From Lactarius indigo (lineage: Eukaryota > Basidiomycota > Agaricomycetes > Russulales > Russulaceae), in assembly GCA_025766275.1 (NCBI GenBank), contig JAFKAC010000010.1, positions 1,674,001-1,738,000 of the forward strand: 64,000 nt of DNA, written 5' to 3'. Below, piece after piece: positions 20,670-30,829 of this stretch. A program made the position numbers and the translations under genes. Below the pieces are notes generated by a model, which was given only the letters and a program-made list of their open reading frames with translations, was not told the origin of the DNA and did no database searches. The stretch's first letter is position 1. Each line of letters opens with the position of its first letter.

Positions 20670-23600
20670 ACCCGTCAGTCTGGGTGAGGGCTCTTCAATG
20701 TAATTCTGTAATTGTGACAACGCGCTATCGATCTATGCGAATTCCAGTAACTGTCCATACAAATTACCAAACGACTGAAACAAAGGCGCTGGTTGACTCT
20801 GGCGCGACCGACAACTTCATCCGACCTAGCCTGGCAAAACGGGCTGGTATCCAGCCACAGCCACTGAATACGCCTCGCAAGATATGGAACATAGACAACA
20901 CGGAAAACAAAGCTGGGTTAATCACTCATTACGTTAACCTGGAAGTGAAAACACGAGGACTGATAAGACAGATGACCTTCCTGGTCACCGACCTCGGGAG
21001 CGAAGACATGGTGTTGGGGTATCCGTGGCTAAGCACATTTGAACCAACAATCAGTTGGGCCACCGCCACCATACACCCCGACATGCTGCCAATAATGTTA
21101 GCAACTACCGAAGCATTGCTATCAACAACAACCATTCGAGCCCTCATTGTGGCCGAAAAGGAAGACATTGTGCGCGAACTAGAAGAAGAAGCGTTCGTTA
21201 AAGCCACCACCTCGACGGAGTTGGCCATACAAGCGAAACAGCAACAAACGGCAGCAGTACTCCCTCAAGAATACGCAATGTTTGCCAAACTTTTCAACGA
21301 GCAAGCCTCGCACCGCTTCCCCCCGGCACGACCGTGGGATCACGCCATAGACTTCAAACCATCCGCGCCAGCCGCCATCGACTGTAAAATCTACCCCATG
21401 ACCCAAAAGGAAGAGGGCGAACTTAAGGAGTTCTTGGAGGAAAAGCTGAAGCAGGGATACTTACGCCCTTCTATTTCCCCGTACGCATCCTCCTTCTTCT
21501 TCATTAAAAAGAAGGACGGGAAACTACGACCGGTACAGGACTACCGGGTCATCAACTCTTACACCATTCGAAATCAGTACCCACTGCCGCTAATACAGGA
21601 TCTCATCCTCGACCTCAGTAATGCCCATATCTATACAAAGCTCGACATCCGATGGGGTTACAACAACATACGTATTCGTGACGGCGACCAGGAAAAAGCA
21701 GCATTCAAAACTAAATTCGGCCTCTTTGAACCCACGGTCATGTTTTTTGGACTCACCAACTCACCCGCCACCTTCCAGGCCATGATGAACCATATTTATC
21801 GCGACACCATCGCGAAGCATGAACGTCTGGGCACTACCATACGCGTCTACATGGACGATATTGGTATCGCTACTCACTTTGATCGCGATCTGGCGGCCCA
21901 TGTGCGCGCTGTCCGCGATGTCTTGCGCGTCGCAGAAGAACACGACCTCTACTTCAAGCTCGAGAAGTGCCTGTTCCACCAACCGCGGATGGATTACCTG
22001 GGGGTAATCCTTGAATGGGGGGTGACCCGAATGGACCCTGTAAAAGTTCAAGGCATCAGGGACTGGCCAACACCAACAAAAGTCAAAGATGTCCGTTCTT
22101 TCCTTGGCTTCTGTAACTTTTACAGACCCTTTATCCGCGGTTTCGCAACTCACGCCAAACCACTCACTAAACTGACACGGAAAGACGAAGAGTGGCGATG
22201 GACGGAAGAAGAAGAAAGGGCATTCAACACCCTAAAACGTCTCGTAACGGAGGAACCGGTGCTGGCACACCCCATCCTCCAAGATCCATTCGAGTTGGAA
22301 GTAGACGCTTCGGGCTACGCGGTGGGAGCTGTATTACTACAAAAGAAATCTGACGGCAAGCGACACCCCATAGGTTACTACTCGGCGACGCTCTCTGAAG
22401 CCGAAAGAAACTATGACATCTACGACCTAGAACTGCTCGCGATAGTTAAGGCCCTACGAAACTGGCGACCACTCCTCGCAGGTGCCCCCCACAAGATCAA
22501 AATCTACTCGGACCATCTAAACTTACAGTACTGGAAGTCACCGCAAAAGATCAGTAGGCGAGTCGCCAGGGAAGTGCTCGAACTCTCTGAATACGACTTT
22601 GAAATTCATCACATCAAAGGAAAGAACAACGGACGGGCGGACGCGCTGTCAAGACGACCAGATTACGACCAGGGGGTCGAGGACAACAGCGAAGTAGTGG
22701 TCCTACCCCCTGAAGTCTTTGTACGAACCCTTAACACTGCACGCACCTTCATCGCAAATCCAAACCTGCTACAACCACGTCACCAGCAGGACGAAGAGGT
22801 GATCAAGATATGGGTCGACCCGTATCACCTCAAGAAAATACAAGGAGAATGGTACAAAGACAGCAGGTTCGTAATCACAGGACCAGCATCGACTCAACGC
22901 GTACTAATACATGACCATCATGACTTGCCAATACATGGCCACCCGGGAATCGCGAAAACTCAACGCATCCTGGAGAGACACTACTGGTGGCCGCGACTCC
23001 GCAAAGACGTATATGAATACGTGCAAGGCTGCGCGGAATGCCAGAGGAACAAAGTCAACACAAGGCCCATACGAGCCGCGCTGCACCCCATCACGCCAAT
23101 ACTGGAAGCCATGCCGTTCCAAACGGTGGCGGTAGACTTCATCACTAAACTCCCCGCGTCCAAGGGGTATGACAGTATACTGACTGTCACTGACCATGAC
23201 TGCAGCAAAGCCTCCATTTTCATCCCATGTCGAGAAGAAATCACCGCGGAAGAAACGGCGACTCTGTACGTGGCCCAGGTATTCAAATGCTTTGGACTAC
23301 CGCGCAAAATAATAAGCGACCGCGACCCCCGCTTCACGTCAAAGTTTACCAGAGAAGTGTGTCGCATTCTGGGGATTCAACAGAACATATCAACCACGTA
23401 CCACCCGCGTACCGACGGACAGTCCGAACGGACCAACCAGTGGCTAGAACAGTACTTATGCTTCTGGGTAAATGAGCGGCAAGACAACTGGGAGGCTTAT
23501 CTGCCAATCGCCGAGTTCGCGCACAACAACTGGCCACATGAACACACCAAGGAGTCGCCATTCCAATTACTGATGGGGTATAACCCACAAGCGGATTGGA

Positions 23601-25378
23601 CGGATAAGCCATCTCCCATCCCCCTCGCAACCGCGCGACTGACACAACTAAAAGAAGCCAGGGACAGCGCCCAACGCCTTATAAAGAAGGCGCAAGAGTC
23701 GTGGGTGCGCAACAGAGATACGCCCAAGTTCAATATCAATGACCTCGTGTGGCTCGAGGGCAAACATCTCCGAACCAATCAACCCACAGCAAAATTAGCG
23801 GCGCGACGCCATGGACCCTTTCGGGTGGTACAGGTGATGTCCCCATACAACTATCGATTGGAACTTCCCACGCAGTGGAGTATCCACCCAGTGTTTCACA
23901 TCGATCTTCTCACACCGTACAAACAAACCTCCTTACACGGGGAGAACTTCACACGACCACCGCCCGAACTGATAGACGGAGAAGAAGAATACGAGGTCGA
24001 GGCCATTCTAGACACTCGGCATTTCGGCAGGGGAAGACGCCTCCAATATCTGATCAAATGGAAGGGGTACCCAGACTCGGAAAACCAGTGGGTCAACAAA
24101 GACGACGTCTTTGCGCCGGAAGCGCTCCGCCTGTATCAGGAAGCGCAAACCCACGGTAAAAGAGATAAAGTGGGGGTTGCCAGAACAGAGGACAGTCATC
24201 CCCTCTTCCTTCGCACAGCTACCACTCTCATGCCCACTTCCCCATTGCAACATGTCACCCAAGCGCAGCTCCTCGACTCCCTCGCAGAAGACGCCCGCGC
24301 CCTCTTGGCTGAGGACGACGACACCGAAGTTCCCAACACTCAGCTCACGCCATGGACACCTCTTGCACCAGCAGAGGGGCCCATCACCGCACAAGAATGG
24401 ATCAACGTCGTCACCAGGTTTCCAGACCCAACAACCACCCCTGACGACGACCGAGCCATCGTCCACGTCTTCCGAAACGATAGCGGCGAGCGCGAACCCA
24501 TCGCCGCTATCCCCCCAAGCGACAACCTCATCGGCGTTCGCGGAGTTTTCCCGAGCAACGACCAGCGTTCAAGCGCTGATGGAGTACGAGTTGGAGGGCT
24601 GGAAGAGGGTAGCGGCGGCGTGGCAGAAGGAGCAGCTGGACTCGGCAGCAGCCCGACTGAGAGAGATGCGAGAGCGACGGCAGCGATGGCGGCAGCTGAG
24701 GCTGGCCATGACGACGAAGATTATTACCCAGCGAGACACCCCTTCCTTCGAACGAAACGCGACCCTGATCATCCCCTCGTCACGCCCTGGCTCGTCTACT
24801 CCGACGGGTCCCCCATGTATCGAGGACGTGTGCGCGTGCCTGGTGCCGCCGATCACCGTCCGTTCACCGCCGCCGAGGACCCCGCGCATGTCATTGCGCC
24901 TGAAGGGTTCCGGGCGAACCGACGACCCCATTACATTCGATACCCCATCACCGGGCCCGACGGAGTAGAGAGGGACGCGTCGCACGTCCAAATCATCGGA
25001 GGGGCGGACCCCCTCATATTAGGAGTTATACCGGGCTCGCCGCACGTCTACGGTAAGCCCTTCTACGCCGAACCTCACGTATCTGCGGCACTTCGCCCCA
25101 CGTACCCGCACGAAGACCTCGTCGTCTTCGAAGCGGACAAGATCACCGACCGCGCACTCAATCGTATCAACGATGAGTCGCTCACTGCGGAGGTTACGCG
25201 CTTCCGCGCGGCCAGCTACGAGCTGGATCGACTTCGGACGAGGGTGAGTCAGCTTCGCGCGATGATCGAGTGCGCGCAGGATGACCGCCGCGACGCTATC
25301 TACCGTTTGGAGCGTGCCACCGCGTTAGAGCGCATTGCCGACGAACAGCGTGATTGGCCGGCCAGAGATTTTCGGTGA
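20651..25378 (+). CDS. pol: Gyp2.3 Pol: PR-RT-RNaseH-IN-chromodomain-extension
   Basis: Frame open from 20639 (an in-frame ATG just before the shift site, used for numbering) to 25378, 1579 codons. Protease D53-S-G; RT YMDD at 404-407; RNase H Asp 556 (EVDASG); integrase HHCC zinc region near 770-805, then D833, D894, E930, giving D-X60-D-X35-E; chromodomain about 1115-1170 (EYEVEAIL..LIKWKGYPDSENQW). The last 400 residues are unusual for Ty3/gypsy Pol. First comes a low-complexity linker, then a conserved domain from about 1358 (DYYPARHPFL, PEGFRANRRPHYIRYPI, ASHVQIIGG), then a coiled coil to the end. Integrase should act in the nucleus and the chromodomain should guide target choice. The extension domain is shared with ORF3 of Gyp1; function unknown. 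Confidence 0.93.
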   Translation, partial: GFSGRLNPSVWVRALQCNSVIVTTRYRSMRIPVTVHTNYQTTETKALVDSGATDNFIRPSLAKRAGIQPQPLNTPRKIWNIDNTENKAGLITHYVNLEVKTRGLIRQMTFLVTDLGSEDMVLGYPWLSTFEPTISWATATIHPDMLPIMLATTEALLSTTTIRALIVAEKEDIVRELEEEAFVKATTSTELAIQAKQQQTAAVLPQEYAMFAKLFNEQASHRFPPARPWDHAIDFKPSAPAAIDCKIYPMTQKEEGELKEFLEEKLKQGYLRPSISPYASSFFFIKKKDGKLRPVQDYRVINSYTIRNQYPLPLIQDLILDLSNAHIYTKLDIRWGYNNIRIRDGDQEKAAFKTKFGLFEPTVMFFGLTNSPATFQAMMNHIYRDTIAKHERLGTTIRVYMDDIGIATHFDRDLAAHVRAVRDVLRVAEEHDLYFKLEKCLFHQPRMDYLGVILEWGVTRMDPVKVQGIRDWPTPTKVKDVRSFLGFCNFYRPFIRGFATHAKPLTKLTRKDEEWRWTEEEERAFNTLKRLVTEEPVLAHPILQDPFELEVDASGYAVGAVLLQKKSDGKRHPIGYYSATLSEAERNYDIYDLELLAIVKALRNWRPLLAGAPHKIKIYSDHLNLQYWKSPQKISRRVAREVLELSEYDFEIHHIKGKNNGRADALSRRPDYDQGVEDNSEVVVLPPEVFVRTLNTARTFIANPNLLQPRHQQDEEVIKIWVDPYHLKKIQGEWYKDSRFVITGPASTQRVLIHDHHDLPIHGHPGIAKTQRILERHYWWPRLRKDVYEYVQGCAECQRNKVNTRPIRAALHPITPILEAMPFQTVAVDFITKLPASKGYDSILTVTDHDCSKASIFIPCREEITAEETATLYVAQVFKCFGLPRKIISDRDPRFTSKFTREVCRILGIQQNISTTYHPRTDGQSERTNQWLEQYLCFWVNERQDNWEAYLPIAEFAHNNWPHEHTKESPFQLLMGYNPQADWTDKPSPIPLATARLTQLKEARDSAQRLIKKAQESWVRNRDTPKFNINDLVWLEGKHLRTNQPTAKLAARRHGPFRVVQVMSPYNYRLELPTQWSIHPVFHIDLLTPYKQTSLHGENFTRPPPELIDGEEEYEVEAILDTRHFGRGRRLQYLIKWKGYPDSENQWVNKDDVFAPEALRLYQEAQTHGKRDKVGVARTEDSHPLFLRTATTLMPTSPLQHVTQAQLLDSLAEDARALLAEDDDTEVPNTQLTPWTPLAPAEGPITAQEWINVVTRFPDPTTTPDDDRAIVHVFRNDSGEREPIAAIPPSDNLIGVRGVFPSNDQRSSADGVRVGGLEEGSGGVAEGAAGLGSSPTERDARATAAMAAAEAGHDDEDYYPARHPFLRTKRDPDHPLVTPWLVYSDGSPMYRGRVRVPGAADHRPFTAAEDPAHVIAPEGFRANRRPHYIRYPITGPDGVERDASHVQIIGGADPLILGVIPGSPHVYGKPFYAEPHVSAALRPTYPHEDLVVFEADKITDRALNRINDESLTAEVTRFRAASYELDRLRTRVSQLRAMIECAQDDRRDAIYRLERATALERIADEQRDWPARDFR
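24111..24968 (+). CDS. Overlapping +1 frame in the Gyp2.3 pol extension
   Basis: 285 codons in the +1 frame relative to pol. The first part is basic and Ser/Thr/Pro-rich. At 24561-24710 it encodes a strongly helical, charged segment (MEYELEGWK..WQKEQLDSAAARLREMRERR). The matching +1 segment of Gyp2.1 keeps the pattern, while the pol frame there is Gly/Ala-rich and poorly kept. ORF3 of Gyp1 is also +1 relative to its pol. The first ATG (24111) lies inside the chromodomain end. Expression would need reinitiation, leaky scanning or frameshifting; none is visible directly. It could be chance, but conservation argues against that. Confidence 0.45.
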   Translation: MRRKRSACIRKRKPTVKEIKWGLPEQRTVIPSSFAQLPLSCPLPHCNMSPKRSSSTPSQKTPAPSWLRTTTPKFPTLSSRHGHLLHQQRGPSPHKNGSTSSPGFQTQQPPLTTTEPSSTSSETIAASANPSPLSPQATTSSAFAEFSRATTSVQALMEYELEGWKRVAAAWQKEQLDSAAARLREMRERRQRWRQLRLAMTTKIITQRDTPSFERNATLIIPSSRPGSSTPTGPPCIEDVCACLVPPITVRSPPPRTPRMSLRLKGSGRTDDPITFDTPSPGPTE

Positions 25379-25396
25379 GCCTGGGGTCTCACGCTA

Positions 25397-25409
25397 GGAA
25401 GGGAGGTGA
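25397..25409 (+). promoter_or_regulatory. Gyp2.3 polypurine tract
   Basis: ggaagggaggtga directly before the 3' LTR, 18 bases after the pol stop. Primes plus-strand DNA synthesis in LTR elements. Confidence 0.75.
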
Positions 25410-25888
25410 TGTCACGTTTCGACTCGGACCCTTACTGTACCGGTTGCGACTACGGCGGTAAGGTATATTAGTTGCGGACTTACTTACGATAGTGCGGTGA
25501 TACGGTCGTACGATAGGAGATACGGTGCTGATAGCTGACTGAGGATGGACGCCACCAATACTAGTACTAGTAGTATTAGGATTCGAGATACTTACGCGAT
25601 ACGTTGGACGCTACTTACGGTGATTCATAGCAGCGCTTCTAAGCCTGCTCGTTTGTGTATTTAAACTGTCCTGTGAAGACCAAGATACGCCATCTTGGTC
25701 TTCTTGAATCGTCACTTGTCTCTTTCTCTTTCTCTCCTTCTTTCTCTAAGCCATCGCCTCCAAGATCGAGTGCACCTTCGAGTGTTCACTGTTGCTTACG
25801 CTTGGACCTCCGAGTCCTCAAGCCCAACCGCTAAGTTGTTACCGCCTTCATCGAGCTCAAGTCGAGCTAACGTCGTGACGACGTTACA
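25410..25888 (+). mobile_element. Gyp2.3 3' LTR (479 bp)
   Basis: Same length as the 5' LTR and about 99.4 percent identical by eye (3 differences). After it the Gyp1.2 RT frame resumes with agaaggacggg. Confidence 0.92.
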
Positions 25889-28582
25889 AGAAGGACGGGA
25901 AACTACGACCGGTACAAGATTATCATCGCCTCAATGAACTCACTGTGAAAAACCACTACCCACTCCCCTTAATCCCTGAACTTATCAATCAAATTCAAGA
26001 AGCACGACTCTACTCTAAGCTTGATATCCGATGGGGATACAACAACGTTCGGATTAAACCAGGCGACAAGTGGAAGGCGGCATTCAAAACCAATCAAGGA
26101 CTGTTCGAACCTCGGGTTATGTTCTTTGGCCTTACCAATTCCCCCAGCACCTTTCAAACCATGATGGACACCATATTCTGGGAACTGGTATTGACTGGAG
26201 AAGTCATTGTCTATATGGACGACATCCTAATTGCAACAGCAGATGACCGAACCCACCATTGGCGAGTCCTACACCGCGTCCTAGACCTATGCGACGAACA
26301 CGACCTATACATTAAACCAGAAAAATGCATATTCGAGGTCTACGAAGTGGAGTACTTGGGTCTGATCATTGGACACAGCAAACTGTGAATGGACCCAGTA
26401 AAAGTACAGGGCGTATGGGACTGGAAGGCACCAAAATCCCTAAAGGAAGTATGAGCCTTCCTAGGCTTCTGCAACTTCTACCGACGTTTCATAAGGGGAT
26501 TCTCCACGATAGCAAGACCACTTCATGACCTTACTAAAAAGGACACCCCATGGGAATGGACAGATGCTAGACAAAAAGTGTTCGAGACCATCAAAGAGTT
26601 AATCAGCTCCAAACCGGTACTCCTATTCCTGAAACTGGATCAACCCTTTGAAATCGAAGTAGACGCCTCAAGCTACACTCTAGGAGCGGTACTAAACCAA
26701 AAGGGAGAAGACCAAAAGTTACATCCAGTGGCGTTCTATTCAGAATCATTAACTGAAGCGGAGCGTAACTACAACATTTACGACAGAGAATTGCTGGCCA
26801 TTGTTAAAGCCTTACGAACATGGCGCACGTATCTCATTGGTTCCCCTCATCTGACAACCATTCACATGGACCACGCCAACCTCCAATATTGGAAGGAACC
26901 AAGAAAAATCAGTCGATGGGTAGCGCGAGAGTTCCAGGAACTCTCCAAGTACAACTTCATACTCAAACACATCCCCAGAGCTAAAAATACTCAAGCAGAC
27001 TCCCTATCAAGACACCCAGATTACAACGATGGAACAACAGATAACGACCACATTATGGTACTACCAGAAGAGGTATTCCTAAAAGTCACCCAAACGTCCA
27101 TGCACGATATGGACATATGGACTCAGATTACCCAAAACATGGAGGAATCTACGGTACTCCCATGGGTCAAACCCCACAACTTGAAAAAACATGACGGCCT
27201 ATGGTGGAAAGGCGACACCCTCGTTGTTGTGGGAAACAACAATCTTAAGCGGGGGGTAATCACCTTTTTCCACGATACCCCAAGCACAGGACATCCAGAA
27301 TTGCAAATACCCTAGAACTAGTACGACGCGACTTCTGGTGGCCAAACATGTGAAAAGACGTGGAAGCATATGTCAAAGGGTGTGCCACATGCCAAAGTAA
27401 CAAAATCAACCCCCACCGACAAAAGCCACATCTATTCCCCATCGCCACAGACCCATCGGCCGAACCCTTCGAGGTGGTAGCAATGGACTTCATAGTCAAA
27501 CTCCCGAAATCGAACAGATTTGACTCTATCCTCACTATTACCGATCACGACTGCTCGAAGGCAGCAATATTCATCCCCTGTAATGAAACCGTAACATCGG
27601 AAGGAGTGGCCAAACTCTATCTTCAACACATATATCCCCATTACGGCCTACCCCGAAGAATTATATCTGATCAAGACCCCAGATTTGCATCTACCTTCAT
27701 GAGGCAACTGTGCAAAACCCTGGGGATACAGCAAAATGTCTCATCTGCGTATCACCCCCAAACAGATGGACAATCAGAACGTACTAATCAATGGTTAGAG
27801 CAGTACCTGCAACATTGGTGTAACCTGCAACAAGACAACTGGGCAGAACTGCTACCCATGGCACAATTCGCACACAACTCCTGGATGAATGCCACGACCA
27901 AACACTCCCCATTCTCGCTCATTATGGGATGGGAGCCACAGACAACGTGGATCTCCAAACTGTCAAGTAGTCCAGCGGTGGATCAATGGCTGGAAGACCT
28001 ACTAGTACTTCGGCAACACGCCCAGGACAGTATTAACCACGCACAACGCCTCATGGCGCAACGAGGAAAAACAGGGTTCACACCTTATCAACAAGGGGAC
28101 CAAGTATGGCTAGAGGGGACAAACCTCCGTACCTTCTACCCCACAAGTAAACTTGCCCCAAAAAGATATGGACCCTTCAAGATTACTAGGGTTCTATCAG
28201 ACGTCTCCTACGAACTGGAACTCCCAGCATCATGGAAGATCCACCCTGTATTCCATGCAAACCTTCTCACGCCATACAAGGAAACGGAGATGCACGGCAT
28301 AAACTATACCCGACCCCCACCTGACCTTATCAAAGGAGAAGAAGAATATGAGGTGGAGCGAATTGAAGACGCCCAGGAACGAGGAAAAGGGCGCAAACTC
28401 CACTACCTAGTTAAGTGGAAAGGATTCCCACCAAGTGACAACACGTGGGAACCCGCAACCAACATGACCCATGCCACAGATGTCATCAAGGACTATTACA
28501 GACGATACCCATCTGCCAAAAGGGCTGGACGAACGATATAAAGCAAAAAGAACGATCGCATCAATAATTCCCCAGCCCCACA

Positions 28583-30043
28583 ATGATGAACACACCAATC
28601 TCCGACACCACCCTCGTCCACGTCCTCAGCAACCCCCAACTTGAAGCCGCCCTCGAACGAGGGATCGTCACCATCGACCTCTCAGACATCCCCCGACTAT
28701 CACCACCGTCATCGCCCCAGTCCACCATGACCATCGACCCCGTCCCCATTATACCCCGGACTCCAGAACGAGAACCTGGAGAACTCACCCCATCAATGCC
28801 AGAGGGACAATACTCTCCTACACCCCCTCCTAGACAATCATCCACTCCCCCGCCTGAACCACCGGTACCTTCACCGCCATCCTCCTCACCTTCTACCCCA
28901 CCACCACCACTCGAACCTTTCACCCCGGTCCGCGTCCACACCCCTATCGACTATAACCAACCCAACTCCCCCCCCGAAGATGCTGATGATCCTGGCACCC
29001 CTTTCTTTCCAAACATACAAGGCACCCCTAAGTTCTACCCATTACAGATCCCACTACCGGACGGTGGATCTAACACTGCGAAGTATATTTACTATCGCAA
29101 GGGATTCACCGAGGTAGTAGGGACGATGGGCACTAGGCAACCACACTATGGAGAGACAGTCTACCTCTCGTCACTTAGGCCTAACGTATCAGCACCCCCC
29201 TTCACAGCTGAACAGCTTCAGTTCTTCAATCCCCACGACATCCGTGCCTGCACCTTAGACGAGACTCTTATTGAGCTCAACTCTCCACGACTTATGGCTG
29301 AAGTCACCAGGCTGCGCACTGGGCTCCTTGCACTGAAGGAAATTGATGAAAAGTGTGAGAAACTAGAAGAGGATGCACGCAAGCTGCAATTGGAGCAACT
29401 CACGGTGGACCTCATGTTGGCCAGCACTAAAAGACGGCTCCAGTATGCAGGGGCTCTCGCCACCATCGGCAACGAATATGCATGGATGACGGCACTCCCA
29501 GCCCCACTCCGACACTCTCGCTATGCCATCCCCTTCTCCCCACGACGGGGAGGGCCATTAGAATTCCCCCGCCTCGCCGACAAACCCCATCGATGACGCT
29601 GCTACCACTGCAACAGCCCCCACCATCTCGTGCGCAACTGCCCCACCAGACCCCGACCGGCATGCCGACACTGCCAAAGTCAAGAACACCAGTCTTACCG
29701 GTGTATCTTTTGCCGAGTGGGGATGGTCGCTGAAGTTATCACCACCTCCCAAGCAGATGAACGTATTCGGCAAGCAGTGGCCACCGAGGCAACCACCTCC
29801 TTCACCATCCTGGAACCACCAACAGTCGCAGCCAAAACTCAAGGGAGGTGGTGCGGATGGTGCTTCCACACCAATGCTGATCACGATGAGATTCGATGTC
29901 CCCAGTACGAAATGTGTCGCAAATGTGGGCGTCAAGGACCCCTCTTTTTCCTCAAAACCCACTACTGCCGACTCGACGTTTCTCCATGGCCAGAGAACGA
30001 CCTCGACGCCAACATCTATGACCTCGTTGACCCAGAATGCTGA
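28583..30043 (+). pseudogene. Gyp1.2 ORF3 (zinc-knuckle protein), one nonsense codon
   Basis: Third gene after pol. N-terminal block TPISDTTLVHVLSNPQLEAALERG, then a long Pro/Ser/Thr linker, then a conserved domain (FYPLQIPLPDGGSNTAKYIY), a coiled coil (about 29290-29440), and zinc motifs at 29598-29990. TGA at 29594-29596 falls just before the first knuckle (CYHC); the frame continues to 30043. An upstream ATG at 28480 overlaps the pol end, as in Gyp1.4, but is out of frame by one base with this start, so an indel separates them. Function unknown; nucleic-acid binding is the natural guess. Confidence 0.75.
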
Positions 30044-30077
30044 AGTCGAGGCATCTTCAGACCAGAACGGGGGGTAA

Positions 30078-30651
30078 TGTTACGATTTTCTTTGGACTCG
30101 TTCGTTCACACGTCACTATTCCTTTCCCCATACTATACGAGCCCTGTACGATTACACGGACTATACGTTTCCCTGGTTCCTATCATGCGCCCTACTTATC
30201 GACGTTCTCCTCTGATAAAGTTTGACATGTGCTAGTTTCTGTTGTGTTCTCACTCACGCGCTACCCTGTGTGATTCACCATTATTCCCAGTACGATCCCC
30301 CCTTTGTTCCCTTTATGTCTCCTTACTTGTTCCGAGACTGGCAATGGCGCCATCTGTTTGCACCGACCATACAGGTCGTTATCTATTTAAACCTAGTCCT
30401 ATCTAGCTTGTACGGTAGACTAGACTTCTTGTGTAATACTACACTCAAAAGCCTTCGTGCCCTTTACTGTCTCACAAACCCCCTTGTCTCCGCTAGACCT
30501 TTGAGTCTTAGCATTCCTCTATGATCCAAGTGGCTAATGTCCTTGTGATCCTTGTGCACCATCCTACTGAAACCAAGCCTTGGAGCTTGCGTTACCGCAA
30601 TTCGACTGACTTAGTACAGGTCGTACACAACGCCCCTGTAGTGGCGTTACA
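30078..30651 (+). mobile_element. Gyp1.2 3' LTR (574 bp)
   Basis: Preceded by the purine tract acggggggtaa. Same promoter block as the 5' LTR (tatttaaa near 30384). The right flank acact is not the left flank agtgt, and the sequence beyond is Gyp3 leader rather than Cop1. Confidence 0.88.
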
Positions 30652-30829
30652 ACACTAGTCCCTGTTGGTGTTCAAACAAAGTTTGTACTTGTGGATTTAG
30701 ACCAGCTACTCCCCCTACCCCTCCTAACGTCGTATTGTGGGCCCCCGGACTTAATTACTTACCATACCAAGGAAGCGTAGACGATTTTTAGAAATTTTGT
30801 CGGGACCTACTTTTGCTGAAAAGTGTTAA

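Larger units (their letters stand above)
18102..25888 (+). mobile_element. Gyp2.3: youngest, apparently complete chromovirus
   Basis: 7787 bp with two 479-bp LTRs that differ at only three positions (one T/G change and two CpG transitions, counted by eye). It is inserted in the KKKDGK codons of Gyp1.2 RT with a 4-5 bp duplication (agaa, or aagaa if the terminal A is shared). gag and pol are open throughout and all catalytic motifs are present. It is the best candidate for recent or current activity, provided a GTG gag start works. Confidence 0.93.
17203..28541 (+). pseudogene. pol: Gyp1.2 pol, in two pieces around Gyp2.3
   Basis: First piece 17203-18101: protease (LIDSGATDNFIS near 17336) and the start of RT, ending in the codons for FFIKK. 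Second piece 25889-28541: RT ([12 protein letters not shown] near 26214), RNase H (EVDASSYTLGAVL), integrase (AMDFIVKLP, SDQDPRFAS, TDGQSERTNQ) and chromodomain ([30 protein letters not shown]). Breaks: TGA near 17276 replacing CGA in SRFRSM; stop after SKL at 26386; another at 26452; a 1-base deletion near 27297; TGA at 27352. The fragment resumes exactly in the KKDGK motif, so the split is one insertion. Confidence 0.88.
14948..30651 (+). mobile_element. Gyp1.2: chromovirus with ORF3, split by Gyp2.3
   Basis: LTR (14948-15523), gag, pol, ORF3, LTR (30078-30651), with Gyp2.3 inserted in the RT region at 18102-25888. Without that insertion it is about 7.9 kb. Decay is moderate: single TGA codons in gag, protease and ORF3, and a 1-base deletion in pol. 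The flanks do not match: agtgt on the left lies in Cop1, acact on the right lies in Gyp3 leader. The two ends therefore probably come from different insertions joined by recombination. Confidence 0.9.

Noticed and set aside
14943..30656. agtgt and acact as a target duplication of Gyp1.2
   Set aside because: They are reverse complements, not direct repeats, and the flanking sequences belong to different elements.
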